Assembly (NCBI GenBank): GCA_963691815.1 | Contig: OY829646.1 | Span: 28,549,772 to 28,613,771 of the forward strand | DNA from: Echiichthys vipera | Lineage: Eukaryota; Chordata; Actinopteri; Perciformes; Trachinidae | Direction: 5' to 3' | DNA: 64,000 bases | Shown here: one piece after another, positions 1 to 10,473 of the stretch | Layout: each line of letters begins with the position of its first letter | Numbering within the stretch: position 1 is the first letter of the stretch | Program-made: the position numbers and the translations under genes | Notes under the pieces: generated by a model | Databases searched by the model: none | What the model was told of the DNA's origin: nothing | Seen by the model: only the letters and a program-made list of their open reading frames with translations

Positions 1-559
1 CTCTCACTATTTCTAATTTCAATCAATTGAAAAAATACTTGAATACTTGTTGTATTCTTCCTCTCTCCCTGATGTGCCATCAGCAAGGTTAATGTTAGCA
101 CTATACAGCAGTGTGTTGTACTTGACTCTGGCGGAGTTAATCTAAGTATCTGCATATTTAAAGTGTTTATAGGAGGACAAGATAAGACTGACAGAGAAGA
201 TTGGGACGCGGTGGGGTTCACGCCTCTCTCCCCACCTTCCTGAAAACCTTGGTGCATTTTAGCGTCCTCTCTGATGAATAACCATGTCACACAAAAATGG
301 ATGTTTCAAGTAAAAGCACCCTGAAAATACAGTTTAGAACAGCACAGCAGATGAAATAGGCTGTAAAATGGACCATCCATCATATTGTCTAACAAAAAGT
401 GACACATGGGGAGGGGGTTTAAGGCACTTTTCATTAGGCTTCTGCAGCACTGGCTATCCAGATCACAAGACTAAATAATGACCTCTGCACCAAAAGTGTT
501 TTTCAACGAATAGCAGACAGAAGACATACTGTACCCTATACTCTCTGCTCCTAACTACC

Positions 560-560
<1 letters not shown>
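1..560. other. Non-coding DNA, nothing recognised
   Basis: AT-rich sequence with no recognisable exon, repeat end or RNA gene. The minus-strand open frame at 463-828 runs through the C30/(AC)20 tract, so it is low-complexity valine/cysteine/glycine sequence rather than a gene. Confidence 0.6.

Positions 561-630
<70 letters not shown>
561..630. repeat. Bipartite C30 / (AC)20 microsatellite
   Basis: Thirty C residues (561-590) run directly into twenty AC units (591-630). The minus strand has a 30-base G run, which could form a G-quadruplex. Both lengths could be affected by assembly or sequencing slippage. Confidence 0.95.
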
Positions 631-632
<2 letters not shown>

Positions 633-1894
633 CCTCCCTTGCAGGAAATAAAATGCCATCTATTTTCTCTCTGCCTGTCTGCCTGTTCTTTATATAAATC
701 CCTGCTCTCTGGCCGAAGACAGTGAATGATATAGATTGTTCTTGGAAATGTACAACAGCACAGCTCTGGAAGAGAATTTCCACAATAAGTGTCCTTGACT
801 TGAAATCCATTGAGACTGGTTGGTTCAAAAGATAAAATTATTTTAGGGGTCTGGCAAAGATCCTATGAACAAAATACATTTGATACATCTTCCAGCACAC
901 TGCAGGTTTCCAAGTTGATGAATGCATCAATTTGCACTTGTGGTGCTGATAAATAATTATGATGAAGTGACAGACGATAAACCACCATATGCAGAATATT
1001 TTTAAAAAGCTGGATGTGGAATGGATGACTTGCAATTTTTAGTTCATTGAAAAACTTAGCCAGCTGTCGGGTTTACAGAACTTAGGTAATTATGTGCAGG
1101 TAACACACCATTTATAGATAAACCTTATTTGACAGCTTTAACAGCTCCTCTTTTTTCAACATGTTTTAAGTTCTGTGAATGTAGATAACCTCCTTCCTCT
1201 CCTGCATTAATTATGCATAATTAGTTAATTAACCACTGATTTATTTATTTTTAGAGCTCTCAAGCTCTGCTTTTGTTATTGAAGTTTATTAATTCTGTAT
1301 TTCCCTTTAAAATGAAAAAGCATAATAAGGGTTTTTAAGTTTCAGAAATGCTTTACCAGCAGCAAATGAGTGAAGCCTGGACAGTTTGTCTGGCCTTTTG
1401 TAAAAGCTCTCAACATATTCTGCTTTTCCAATGCGTGGTACGGCTCAACTTTTTTTTCTCTTGGTTTTTGAATTAGCAAAAGCTGTGGATAGTACAATTT
1501 TTGGTAACATCTCGCTCAAGGTTCCAAGCAAGCTGAGCCGAAATTAAAAGATGGAGTTAAAGCAATCTTACCTTTCTGGCATTTTTAAACTTTTCTTTTG
1601 TAATCTTAAAATGCTCCTAATAAATGCATGGCACACTAAAATGTAAAATAAATTCAAAGGTGTTGAAACTCATTGATATTTAATTCTCATATTTCTGATA
1701 AAAGTCTGACCAATCCAATTCATTTGGTCCGAAAAAAATTATTTAGGTTACTGCCTGTCATCTGCCTGTCATCTGTTGCAGTGCCGCTTCCAGTTGCCTA
1801 CCACTGTCACCGCATGGGAGTCGGGTGTTATCAGTTGATATAGTTCTGTAATACTACTTTATTTGTGCAAGGACGATTAGCGTTAGCATCAGCT
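631..1894. other. Non-coding DNA, AT-rich
   Basis: No coding frame or transposon end was recognised. About 1195-1300 is strongly AT-rich, with TAATTA and TTAATTAA type motifs of the kind seen in homeodomain binding sites. That is only suggestive; no conservation data are available. Confidence 0.5.
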
Positions 1895-1965
1895 CTAACG
1901 TCACCAGTAGTGTAAACCAACTCACTTGTCAAAGCCCGGTTTGTTTACACTACCGGTGACATTAG
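1895..1965. repeat. Inverted repeat, 23-bp arms with 25-bp loop
   Basis: The arm at 1895-1917 matches the reverse complement of 1943-1965 at 21 of 23 positions, with a 25-bp spacer. Outside the arms both flanks contain similar GTTAGC / AGCATTAAC style words, so the symmetry may once have been longer. It could be a decayed MITE centre or a chance hairpin; no target duplication was found. Confidence 0.75.
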
Positions 1966-3103
1966 CTTCAGCATTAACATCAGCCTCAACCTTAACCCTG
2001 GTCTAGTATTAAAACTCCAGGGTTGCGTTTCACTTTGTTCGTCATACAATAACCAGAGCTAGTTCAGCACATTGCTCAAGGACTTCTCCGGCTAATAGAT
2101 AATGCTGGCTAGCTGACATCTATGTAAATAAGACCAATCTGTCTATGCTTGAACCGTTTCACTTGTGCTGCTCAATTTCTCACCGCACGTGTCGGGGGGA
2201 GGGAGCATCAGTGGTCGGGCAGGGGGAAGAAGGTGGGCCTTTAGAGGGAGGTGGAGTTGTTTATGTTCAAATTTTTTACTAAGAGCTAGCTATGCGACAA
2301 GCCGGAAAGGTAAGAATTGCTTTAAAACACTGCAGACATAATTGCCAAGCTACCACCATCAATCAAAGCTGCAATTTTTGACCCAGATTTTTTAAAATAT
2401 CACCCCACAAAACTACCACATACACTACAACACTGTACCATTGATGACGCGATGACATTCCTCTTTTTGGTTTTTTTACGATCAAAGGGACAGGATTTAG
2501 CTATGGTGTTGCGATGATGAAGTTGCGGTAATTTCATAAAATATTGCTAGGCCACACTGAGTGGTTACTATCCTTGGTGGAAAAGAAAAAGAGAAAAATA
2601 CTGGTACTTAAAAGCAAGTCTAGTCGTGCAGGGCCTTACCATGCAAGTACCAAATATGCTGCATTGCAGATCTTGTCAATATATTGTCTTGTATAGATAT
2701 CTATATTATTACATTTTTGTTTGGTTGTTTCACACTATACAGCTTTTATAATAACACCTACTGTGCTTCATGGGAGCCAGTGACTAAGATATCAGTGTGG
2801 TAGCCTTTGTCTGCTAGTTAAAAGGCTTTCAGCTACTTCCATTATTTTAAAAGTATCATACAGTACAATCAGCAAGATTATAATTATTAGACCGAATATT
2901 TACTCTCATTGACCCCAGTAACCTTTCAATTGCTTCTTTTTTTATTATAAGGTCATAAAACTTGAATTTTTGTAAAATAAGAACTTGTGGTTGTCAAAGA
3001 CCAGTGGATGATTCTTCAGTCATTGATTTATGAAATAGAATAGACTAATTAATTATCGGGTAAATGAGCCACAGAAGAATTGGAACATTTGCATTTAGCT
3101 ATG

Positions 3104-3139
<36 letters not shown>

Positions 3140-4908
3140 TAGTACAAGGAAATATGCATGCCACTCCTTGCATCCTCTTTGTCTTACACTGATCCATTTC
3201 AGGTCCATTGTATTGTCAGTTTGATTTATGTGGCGCCACACTTGCATCTCCTTACAATGTCAACCTTATGAAAAATATATGCAGCTGTTCATATAATGTG
3301 TGATGATATCTATGCTCTGATGAATGCCTTCAGTTAGTTCTTCCTAAATAAGATGACTCCCATCCAACCCATAGTGCCAGCCATTAGCAAACCACTCAGC
3401 ATGGTTGGAATGCTAATAGGATTAGCATTTCATTCAGGTCTCCTACCTGTCTAGCATTAATGCTTTGATCTGCTCACACAGAGAATAGACAGGCCTGTTA
3501 CAAGGGCTAACACATGTCTTTGCTCCTCTTGGTAGTAAGTAGAACAAGACAGGAGGACCTGTGGAAATGTGTATAGTTTGGATTATTTCATGTCTATTAG
3601 AACATAATCATGATGTGGGTGAATAAAAGCTGAATAAGGGTTCAGTGGTAGTTGACTGAAGGACTATTCTCTCCTCTGGATTCTTGCACAGAGAAAAGCG
3701 CGCGCACACACATACAAACGTTCACACAGATACATTAGCTAATTCCCTTCAAAGCAGTTAGCAGCTTAACATGGCAATGGCAAGTTGTATTTGAAGTTGG
3801 GTGAACATTCACATGGCCGCTGTCGTAAAGTATTAGTAGTGATCTAGGGTTTAAATAGATTTAATGTTTTTTTAAAGCAAAGAAGGCATTCACAGGTCTG
3901 AGGCTTCTCACTTTGGATAAGAGATGAAGGCTTTCTTCTGTGTGCGGACCATTGATGCAGCTGTGACCAGCGGCTGAGAAGATGCATCAGTCATGAGATT
4001 AACTGCAGCCATCTGCCAATCTACTAAACTGAGACAACTTGAATCCATCGAAGTGGTTTCAAGGGTTTGTTATGACAAACATCTTGGGGGTGTTGAAACT
4101 TGTGCACAGGGTCTCTTGTCAGGCATTTTGCAAGCGTCGGGTGGCCTCCCTGGCACTTGTCTAAACAAGGCGATGTGAGCAGTTTCAAGGTGAGTTTTTA
4201 GGTCACTTGTCAGTTGGAATGACAGTGGAGAAGGAGATGGGAGGTTAGTTGACTGTGTGTACAGAGGGCAACTTATGTTAAATGACAGCTCAGCCTCAAC
4301 AGTTTGCCTCAGCTGATGCGTGCAGAGAAAAAAGAAGAAAAGAGAAAAAACCTGAGCACTCTGGTGCATAACAGACCCAATGAACTAAATTAATATAAGG
4401 ATTAAGAAATTCTACAGGTGAATGCTGACCATGGGATGCAATAACATTAGACCTCAAATTGGGCGAGATAGAATTTGTGTAAAATCCAGAATTTGTGTAA
4501 AATCCAAAAGGAGTGAAAGAGTGTTTTAAAGGATGCGTCTGGTGATATTTGTCATCAAATCCCATTAAAAGATCAAAACCAACAATAAATTGCTGCCACT
4601 AAAAATAATTGCCTGTGGAGCTTAGTTCTAATATTATTCCTCTGTGCCATAGATCTCCATTATTGTCCCAAAACTATTAAAAACACACCAATGAGCCACA
4701 CTGTTGTACTGTGTGACATCTCCCTTCATTATAATAAACATGTGCATCATAGTTCAATTCCACATACAACCTCCTGCTGCCAAAAACCTCACTGGAAAAG
4801 CTAATCCACAGCTGAAAATAGTTCCTGACAAATGCATTTTACAAAATACTTAATAACAGTATATATTTGTGATAATTTTTAAGAATTCATGTCTTAGGGA
4901 AGTGAGAA
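1966..4908. other. Non-coding DNA with a (TG)n tract
   Basis: There is no recognisable gene. A (TG)n tract of about 33 bp lies at 3106-3138. An 8-bp perfect palindrome arm pair (AATGCTAA / TTAGCATT) sits near 3410-3430. The 60-100 codon open frames at 3993-4565 overlap on opposite strands and resemble no family I know. Confidence 0.55.
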
Positions 4909-4973
4909 GATATTACATTACATTACGACACTTTAATCCAAAGCGATTTACAATAAGTGCATTCAACCATCAA
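4909..4973. repeat. Degenerate teleost interspersed repeat fragment
   Basis: The stretch contains a variant of a short motif that recurs across fish genomes (TTTAATCCAAAGCGATTTAC, then an AATAAGTGCATTCAACC block). I recognise it by its wording, not by a family name. It is about 65 bp, with no terminal repeats visible. Confidence 0.45.
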
Positions 4974-5046
4974 TATATTACCCAAAAAGGTCAAGAACCA
5001 TAACAGTACACCAAAATGATAAAATAGGAAAACAAGTTATGTATAC

Positions 5047-5086
<40 letters not shown>
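5047..5086. repeat. (TA)n microsatellite
   Basis: Alternating TA of about 40 bp, with one G interruption. Confidence 0.95.
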
Positions 5087-6830
5087 GTCAGAGGGGATTC
5101 TAGAGTCTGTTGGGGCCCTAGGCAAAAATTCACAAGGAGCCCCTTGCACCAGCGTTCATTACCATTATAGGTGTGTTTAAACTGAATCATGCACACTGCT
5201 TAGAACTATAAGTAATCTTAGTCATTTGGAAAAGAAAGCGCCATTAAAAAGAAGAGGTTAAGTTGTGTTACCATCTCCAACATTCTCTCTCTTGCTTTTA
5301 TCCCCTTTTTACTTGTGCCATGTATTTGAATGCATACTGTACCTCTATGCACACCCACACTCCATGTATATGATATGTCACACATACAATATCTAGCACA
5401 GTCTCTTATTCTCTGTCCCTGATCTCATGCCTGCTGATGAGGGTTAGAGAGGACTGTGGAGGGGGTAGGAGAGGTGGGATGATTTGACCTGCAGGTGTTT
5501 CCCCGTGAGCACAAAGACCTCTCCACAGGTCGATAATGCACACACTAATGGCTGTGAAGTGACTGGCCAGGAATGAGAAATAGCCCTCATCAGTTAGGGT
5601 AATGGTGTCCCTGGGCCCTCTCAGCCTATTCAAGGGGAATACTGTCAGATCTGTGGGCTTTCTGTGTGTACCTGCTCATGTTAATTACAGACGGTGGCAG
5701 ACAATCTCGTGTTTCATCGGGCCAATCCCTTGGTCGTATATCATCCTTATGATAATCATCCTTAAAAGAAAATTCTTGAAAGTGAAGCATGAAAAAAGCA
5801 CAATAACTGTGCAACTTATTTATTCATTGAGCCATTGTAATATGATAGTAGAATGCATATGCTTACAGAGATGCATGAAACAGAAATTGAGAGCTAGGCT
5901 TATAGGACTTCTATTGTCACGAAAGGTTTGAAATAAAAATGTTGCCAAAGCATCAAAATAGGATTTGTCAAAAATATTTGGACATTACATTCTACGTCTT
6001 CAAATATTAAAGCTTTCTAAATACAACCAAATTAACTAACCTGACAACTATCCAAAGTCCGTTTGGAGAAGAGCAAAAACATGTTTTGAACAAGTGGCCG
6101 TCTCTCGTGTCATCATCGCCACCCACTCCCCTACCTCCCCCCTCATCTGCCAGTAGCTCCTTACAGGACTCTGATTGGCCAATTCATTTTTGTTCTGTTT
6201 CCCTGATGCCCGACAAGATGGATTGCCATGTGACATGTGATCCCATTGTTCTCACATGATCTCTTTATATTGCAAGAATGGCGAGCTGTCATGCAAGGTG
6301 ACAAGTTACCATAATTCCACTGGATTCAACAGCATTGATGTATTTCACGAGCCACAGTTTGTCCATAACAATAAAACAATCATCATATCAATAATATCTG
6401 AAAAGTAAAAGCTTTAGAAAACCCTGACATCAGCTTGATGCTCTTGTATTAAGGCTTGATGTTACATTTCTTGACATCCGTATGACCCTTTTGTCAAGAC
6501 TGCACTTAGGCAAAAGGAATAGCCCTGATTTTGATTTTAACAAAAGTTGCTAAAAGGCAGGAAAGCTGGATGTAATTCTAAAAAGGACATTACAGATTGT
6601 GCATCCTTGTATATTTGTATGTATATGTGTTAATTTGCATGCATGTGTGTCTTGGTACAGCAGGGTGTAATGGGCATGTGAACCACATTGCTCTATTTTT
6701 GGCAACAAAGACGGATGCCTTGTTTATGCAAATCAAAATGACACAAAGAGAAGAAACCTTGGTCTATAAAAAGACATATCTCTCTATTTGTACAACTGTT
6801 AAAAGTATATACTGTATATATATTTTGTGT
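5087..6830. other. Non-coding DNA, possible repeat debris at 5090-5170
   Basis: The stretch at 5090-5170, with GGGGCCCTAGGCAAAAATTC, resembles a repeat common in fish. The family is unknown to me. The remainder has no recognised feature. The antiparallel open frames around 5406-5931 are shadows of each other without family resemblance. Confidence 0.45.
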
Positions 6831-6866
6831 ATAGATAGACAGATAGATGGATAGATAGATAGATAT
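6831..6866. repeat. (GATA)n microsatellite
   Basis: Imperfect GATA/GACA repeat of about 36 bp, just outside the Tc1-like element. Confidence 0.9.
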
Positions 6867-6994
6867 GCATTTATAGGTATACACTTTGTGTGTAGAAACT
6901 GCCTGACATGCAGCTCTGAGCACAGTTGGAAATTGAGTGGCTTGGTGAGTCAGATAATTGAATGAGTCAGCCATGAGGCAAGCACATGGGTCCT

Positions 6995-7285
6995 TCACAT
7001 GGGTTGAAGGACTAAGAAGTATCTTAACTTTGCATGAAAGGAAAAACAGGAAGAAGATAAAAGGGCATGCATTGTTTATCTAACTAAAAAGTGAAACATT
7101 GTTTTGAGTCATGTCTGTACTTTCTTTCAGTTTTTCTACCACACTCCTGAACGAAATCTTAAGACCAGGGGAAAATTACAAATATTTGCATTTGGCAGTG
7201 GTGGATCGTAACCAGGTTGTAAGTAGAGCTTCAAAATGTGAAAAGAAGGAACAGGAGCAAGAGACAAAAAAAAGTAGTTTTTATT
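6995..7285 (+). repeat. Left terminal inverted repeat of Tc1-like element
   Basis: This is the imperfect reverse complement of 10745-11035. The arms have clearly diverged through substitutions and a 30-bp indel near 7165-7195, so the element is old compared with the PLE inserted in it. Confidence 0.7.
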
Positions 7286-7398
7286 GAAAACAACCTTGAT
7301 TTGTGTCGAGGATCGGCCTGTGTCTTAATGGACAGCCCGTCAGATCCTCAAGCTCAGCACAGGTGAAATTGTCCCATAACCCTCAGGATCTTTTAAGA
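7262..7398 (-). pseudogene. Tc1-like transposase remnant, part 2 (after the PLE insertion)
   Basis: On the minus strand this continues the transposase frame begun at 10602. It contains DPEGYGT and then, beyond in-frame stops, DTGRSSTQIK. Both motifs are typical of the DNA-binding half of fish Tc1 transposases. One extra A in the AAAAG run shifts the frame relative to the upstream part. The sequence then passes into the inverted terminal repeat, so the whole DDE catalytic domain is absent. The gene is dead. Confidence 0.65.
7385..7398 (+). repeat. Target-site duplication, left copy (14 bp)
   Basis: AGGATCTTTTAAGA abuts the first base of the PLE insertion (7399) and is repeated exactly at 10469-10482. 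Deleting the insertion plus one copy restores a continuous Tc1 transposase reading region. The first five bases, AGGAT, also match the PLE sequence at the right junction, so that end joins at microhomology. Confidence 0.85.
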
Positions 7399-7476
7399 CT
7401 GTGAATGTTCTCATTCGTCCAGGTCATCGTTATCCTCAAAGCAATTTCAGTCAAAAAACAACTGGACTGGTTGTTT

Positions 7477-7519
7477 GTCTAGGAAGACGTTTCACCTCTC
7501 ATCCAAGAGGCTTCATCAG
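7477..7519 (-). ncRNA. Hammerhead-ribozyme-like core in PLE 3' region (copy A, minus)
   Basis: Read on the minus strand, the segment has CTGATGA, then a self-complementary block (CCTCT pairing with AGAGG around a GGATG-type loop, like stem II), then GAAAC, then GTCT-TCCT-AGAC, which could close as a short stem III. Penelope-like elements are known to carry hammerhead motifs in their terminal regions. I could not find a clear cleavage triplet or a pairing stem I after the stem III candidate, so this may be degenerate and inactive. Confidence 0.45.
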
Positions 7520-7695
7520 TTCATGTACGCATCTGACAAGGCTGGGACTGGTCCAACTAACTGGTGTGGAGATCCAGGTATTTAGCCTCTCACAAGGCCG
7601 ATGATGTCACTGACACCTTTTGTGCTCCAATTGACCACGCCCGTCGTTAGAGTGACAGTCGTTGGTGGGCAGTTGGTTTCGACTTCGTTAGTGCT

Positions 7696-8893
7696 CTATT
7701 GAGTCTGAACGACAGTCGTTGGGGTCACCCGGGCCATGTGTGAGCAGTTGTCCTTTGAGGTTAGATTGTTGAATCTCCTGGGAAGGGATGAAAGGGCGGC
7801 ATTGTAAATTGGAGATAAGTGGTGTCTCAGACCCCCTCCTCTGTTTAGCGATGGTTTCTCCACTTTTACATAGATGGCTTCTTTTACTCCTCTTTCAAAC
7901 CATCTGTCCTCTCTGTCCAAGATTTGGACATTGCTGTCATCAAAGGAGTGGGCTTTCTCCTTGAGGTGTAAGTGGACAGCCGAGTCCAGGCCTGAGGAGT
8001 TAGCTCTCCTGTGTTGGGCCATGCGTTTATGCAGTGGTTGTTTTGTTTCTCCAATGTAAAGATCTTTGCATTCCTCGTTGCATTGGACAGCATAAACCAG
8101 GTTGCTTTTGTGGTGGTGTGGTGTTCTGTCCTTCGGATGTACTAGTCTCTGTCTGAGTGTGTTACCGGGTTTGAAATACACAGGGATGCAGTGTTTGTTG
8201 AAAATCCTCCTGAGTTTCTCCGATACCCCAGCCACATATGGGATGACTATGTTGTTTCTCCTGTTATCTTTTTCTTTCTCAACCACTTTGGTTTTCTTTC
8301 TGGAGGCAGCTGCCGTTTTAACAAAGGTCTAGCTGGGGTAGCCACAAGTTGTGAGGGCGCCTCTCAGGTGCTTGCGTTCTTCCCCTTGAGCCTGTGAGCT
8401 AGTGGGTACGTTATCAGCTCTATGTTGCAGTGTTCTGATAACGCCAAGCTTGTGTTCCAAAGGGTGGTGAGAGTCGAAAAGTAGATATTGATCCGTGTGA
8501 GTGGGTTTTCTGTATACCCCTATGTGGAGGCTCCTGTCATTCTCCATATGGACGTCACAGTCCAAGAAGGGCAAGCTGTTGTCCTTAACTTCCTCTCTGG
8601 TGAACTTGATGTTTCTGTCCACTGAGTTGATATGTTCAGTAAAAGTTTGCACCTCTTTGGATTTGATCTTAACCCATGTGTCGTCCACATATCTGAACCA
8701 ATGGCTTGGGGTTACTCCTTTAAAGGAGTTCAACGCCTTGCCCTCTACCTCCTCCATGTACAGATTTGCCACAATAGGGGATACTGGTGAACCCATGGCA
8801 CAGCCGTGTTTCTGTCTGTAAAAAATGCCATTAAACTGGAAATATGTGGTATTCAGGCACAAATCCAGAAGTTGGCAAATGTGGTCTGGTTTG
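7696..8893 (-). pseudogene. PLE reverse transcriptase / GIY-YIG endonuclease, minus copy, one nonsense change
   Basis: The frame opens inside the RT domain, upstream of HGCAMGSPVSP (motif B). It continues through WFRYVDDTW (motif C, both catalytic Asp present) and SLPFLDCDV to the GIY-YIG endonuclease, where NLVYAVQC and KDLYIGETK supply the paired motif and KRMAQHRR the conserved Arg region. At 8331-8329 a TGG Trp codon of the sister copy has become TAG. The frame on both sides is the same, so this is a single nonsense change and not a frameshift. The motif A part of the RT is absent because the copy stops at 8893. The product would be a truncated RT, unlikely to work alone. Confidence 0.85.
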
Positions 8894-10209
8894 AAACCAT
8901 GGTGTCCTACGATGTGACTTCCTTGTTCACCTGTATTCCAACCATGGAGGCCTTGGCCACGGTAAGAGAGCGGCTCACACAGGACATTTCCTCACAAAAC
9001 CGAACAAATCGCAAACCAGACCACATTTGCCAACTTCTGGATTTGTGCCTGAATACCACATATTTCCAGTTTAATGGCATTTTTTACAGACAGAAACACG
9101 GCTGTGCCATGGGTTCACCAGTATCCCCTATTGTGGCAAATCTGTACATGGAGGAGGTAGAGGGCAAGGCGTTGAACTCCTTTAAAGGAGTAACCCCAAG
9201 CCATTGGTTCAGATATGTGGACGACACATGGGTTAAGATCAAATCCAAAGAGGTGCAAACTTTTACTGAACATATCAACTCAGTTGACAGAAACATCAAG
9301 TTCACCAGAGAGGAAGTTAAGGACAACAGCTTGCCCTTCTTGGACTGTGACGTCCATATGGAGAATGACAGGAGCCTCCACATAGGGGTATACAGAAAAC
9401 CCACTCACACGGATCAATATCTACTTTTCGACTCTCACCACCCTTTGGAACACAAGCTTGGCGTTATCAGAACACTGCAACATAGAGCTGATAACGTACC
9501 CACTAGCTCACAGGCTCAAGGGGAAGAACGCAAGCACCTGAGAGGCGCCCTCACAACTTGTGGCTACCCCAGCTGGACCTTTGTTAAAACGGCAGCTGCC
9601 TCCAGAAAGAAAACCAAAGTGGTTGAGAAAGAAAAAGATAACAGGAGAAACAACATAGTCATCCCATATGTGGCTGGGGTATCGGAGAAACTCAGGAGGA
9701 GTTTCAACAAACACTGCATCCCTGTGTATTTCAAACCCGGTAACACACTCAGACAGAGACTAGTACATCCGAAGGACAGAACACCACACCACCACAAAAG
9801 CAACCTGGTTTATGCTGTCCAATGCAACAAGGAATGCAAAGATCTTTACATTGGAGAAACAAAACAACCACTGCATAAACGCATGGCCCAACACAGGAGA
9901 GCTAACTCCTCAGGCCTGGACTCGGCTGTCCACTTACACCTCAAGGAGAAAGCCCACTCCTTTGATGACAGCAATGTCCAAATCTTGGACAGAGAGGACA
10001 GATGGTTTGAAAGAGGAGTAAAAGAAGCCATCTATGTAAAAGTGGAGAAACCATCGCTAAACAGAGGAGGGGGTCTGAGACACCACTTATCTCCAATTTA
10101 CAATGCCGCCCTTTCATCCCTTCCCAGGAGATTCAACAATCTAACCTCAAAGGACAACTGCTCACACATGGCCCGGGTGACCCCAACGACTGTCGTTCAG
10201 ACTCAATAG
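8893..10209 (+). CDS. PLE reverse transcriptase / GIY-YIG endonuclease, 5'-truncated but open
   Basis: The frame is open for about 438 codons. It begins within the RT at VSYDVTSLFT (motif A with the first catalytic Asp), followed by HGCAMGSPVSP (motif B) and YVDD at 9214-9225 (motif C). The thumb-like LHIGVYRKPTHTDQYLLF segment and a basic linker come next. The C-terminal GIY-YIG endonuclease spans about 9805-9910 (NLVYAVQC, DLYIGETK, KRMAQHRR), and the stop is at 10207-10209. An ATG at 8806 would extend the frame by 29 codons, but those codons are antisense sequence of the minus copy and not PLE protein. The RT finger region upstream of motif A is missing, so an active protein is unlikely. 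The endonuclease module itself looks intact. Confidence 0.85.
   Translation, partial: ETMVSYDVTSLFTCIPTMEALATVRERLTQDISSQNRTNRKPDHICQLLDLCLNTTYFQFNGIFYRQKHGCAMGSPVSPIVANLYMEEVEGKALNSFKGVTPSHWFRYVDDTWVKIKSKEVQTFTEHINSVDRNIKFTREEVKDNSLPFLDCDVHMENDRSLHIGVYRKPTHTDQYLLFDSHHPLEHKLGVIRTLQHRADNVPTSSQAQGEERKHLRGALTTCGYPSWTFVKTAAASRKKTKVVEKEKDNRRNNIVIPYVAGVSEKLRRSFNKHCIPVYFKPGNTLRQRLVHPKDRTPHHHKSNLVYAVQCNKECKDLYIGETKQPLHKRMAQHRRANSSGLDSAVHLHLKEKAHSFDDSNVQILDREDRWFERGVKEAIYVKVEKPSLNRGGGLRHHLSPIYNAALSSLPRRFNNLTSKDNCSHMARVTPTTVVQTQ
8894..9011. other. Single-copy loop at the palindrome centre
   Basis: These 118 bp are present only in the plus copy and encode RT motif A. They mark where the two truncated copies were joined; the junction lies at about 8893/8894. 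On a transcript of either strand this would be the loop of a hairpin with a stem of about 1.46 kb. Confidence 0.85.
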
Positions 10210-10473
10210 AGCACTAACGAAGTCGAAACCAACTGCCCACCAACGACTGTCACTCTAACGACGGGCGTGGTCAATTGGAGCACAAAAGGTGTCAGTGACA
10301 TCATCGGCCTTGTGAGAGGCTAAATACCTGGATCTCCACACCAGTTAGTTGGACCAGTCGCAGCCTGGTCAGATGCTTACATGAACTGATAAAGCCTCTT
10401 GGATGAGAGGTGAAACGTCTTCCTAGACAAACAACCAGTCCAGTTGTTTTTTGACTGAAATTGCTTTGAGGAT
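9012..10473 (+). repeat. Right arm of 1462-bp inverted repeat
   Basis: This is the partner of 7432-8893. Beyond 10473 the sequence continues as the Tc1-like element; beyond the matching point in the left arm (7431 and below) come about 33 more bases of PLE 3' end. Confidence 0.9.
10386..10428 (+). ncRNA. Hammerhead-ribozyme-like core in PLE 3' region (copy A, plus)
   Basis: It has the same layout as the minus copy, but the first core box reads CTGATAA instead of CTGATGA. That loses a conserved G and should inactivate a hammerhead. The stem II pairing, GAAAC box and GTCT/AGAC hairpin are retained. Confidence 0.4.

Larger units (their letters stand above)
7432..8893 (-). repeat. Left arm of 1462-bp inverted repeat
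   Basis: It is the reverse complement of 9012-10473 with no net indel. The differences I saw by eye are four in the non-coding 3' region, one TGG/TAG change and two amino-acid changes. The near identity implies a recent origin or gene conversion. Confidence 0.9.
7399..10468. mobile_element. Penelope-like retroelement insertion, head-to-head palindrome
   Basis: Two 5'-truncated copies of one PLE are joined 5' end to 5' end. The minus-strand copy occupies 7399-8893 and the plus-strand copy 8894-10468. The shared parts form arms of exactly equal length (7432-8893 and 9012-10473, 1462 bp each; the last five bases of the right arm are the AGGAT shared with the target duplication). By eye they differ at about seven positions. 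The single-copy loop at 8894-9011 encodes reverse-transcriptase motif A. A single 14-bp target duplication surrounds the pair, so the palindrome probably arrived as one unit. The minus copy carries about 33 further bases of the element's 3' end that the plus copy lacks. The coding content is the C-terminal part of the RT plus a GIY-YIG endonuclease, which is diagnostic of PLEs. Full elements encode about 150-200 more residues upstream of motif A. Confidence 0.9.

Noticed and set aside
463..828. 121-codon minus-strand open frame
   Set aside because: It runs through the C30/(AC)20 tract and gives Val/Cys/Gly low-complexity protein.
8102..8821. Plus-strand frames of 68-106 codons, and 9084-9803 minus-strand frames
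   Set aside because: These are mirror shadows of the PLE frames, appearing in both arms because the arms are inverted copies.
8806..8892. N-terminal 29 codons of the plus-strand PLE frame
   Set aside because: This is antisense of the minus PLE copy, in frame by chance. True PLE protein begins at about 8893.
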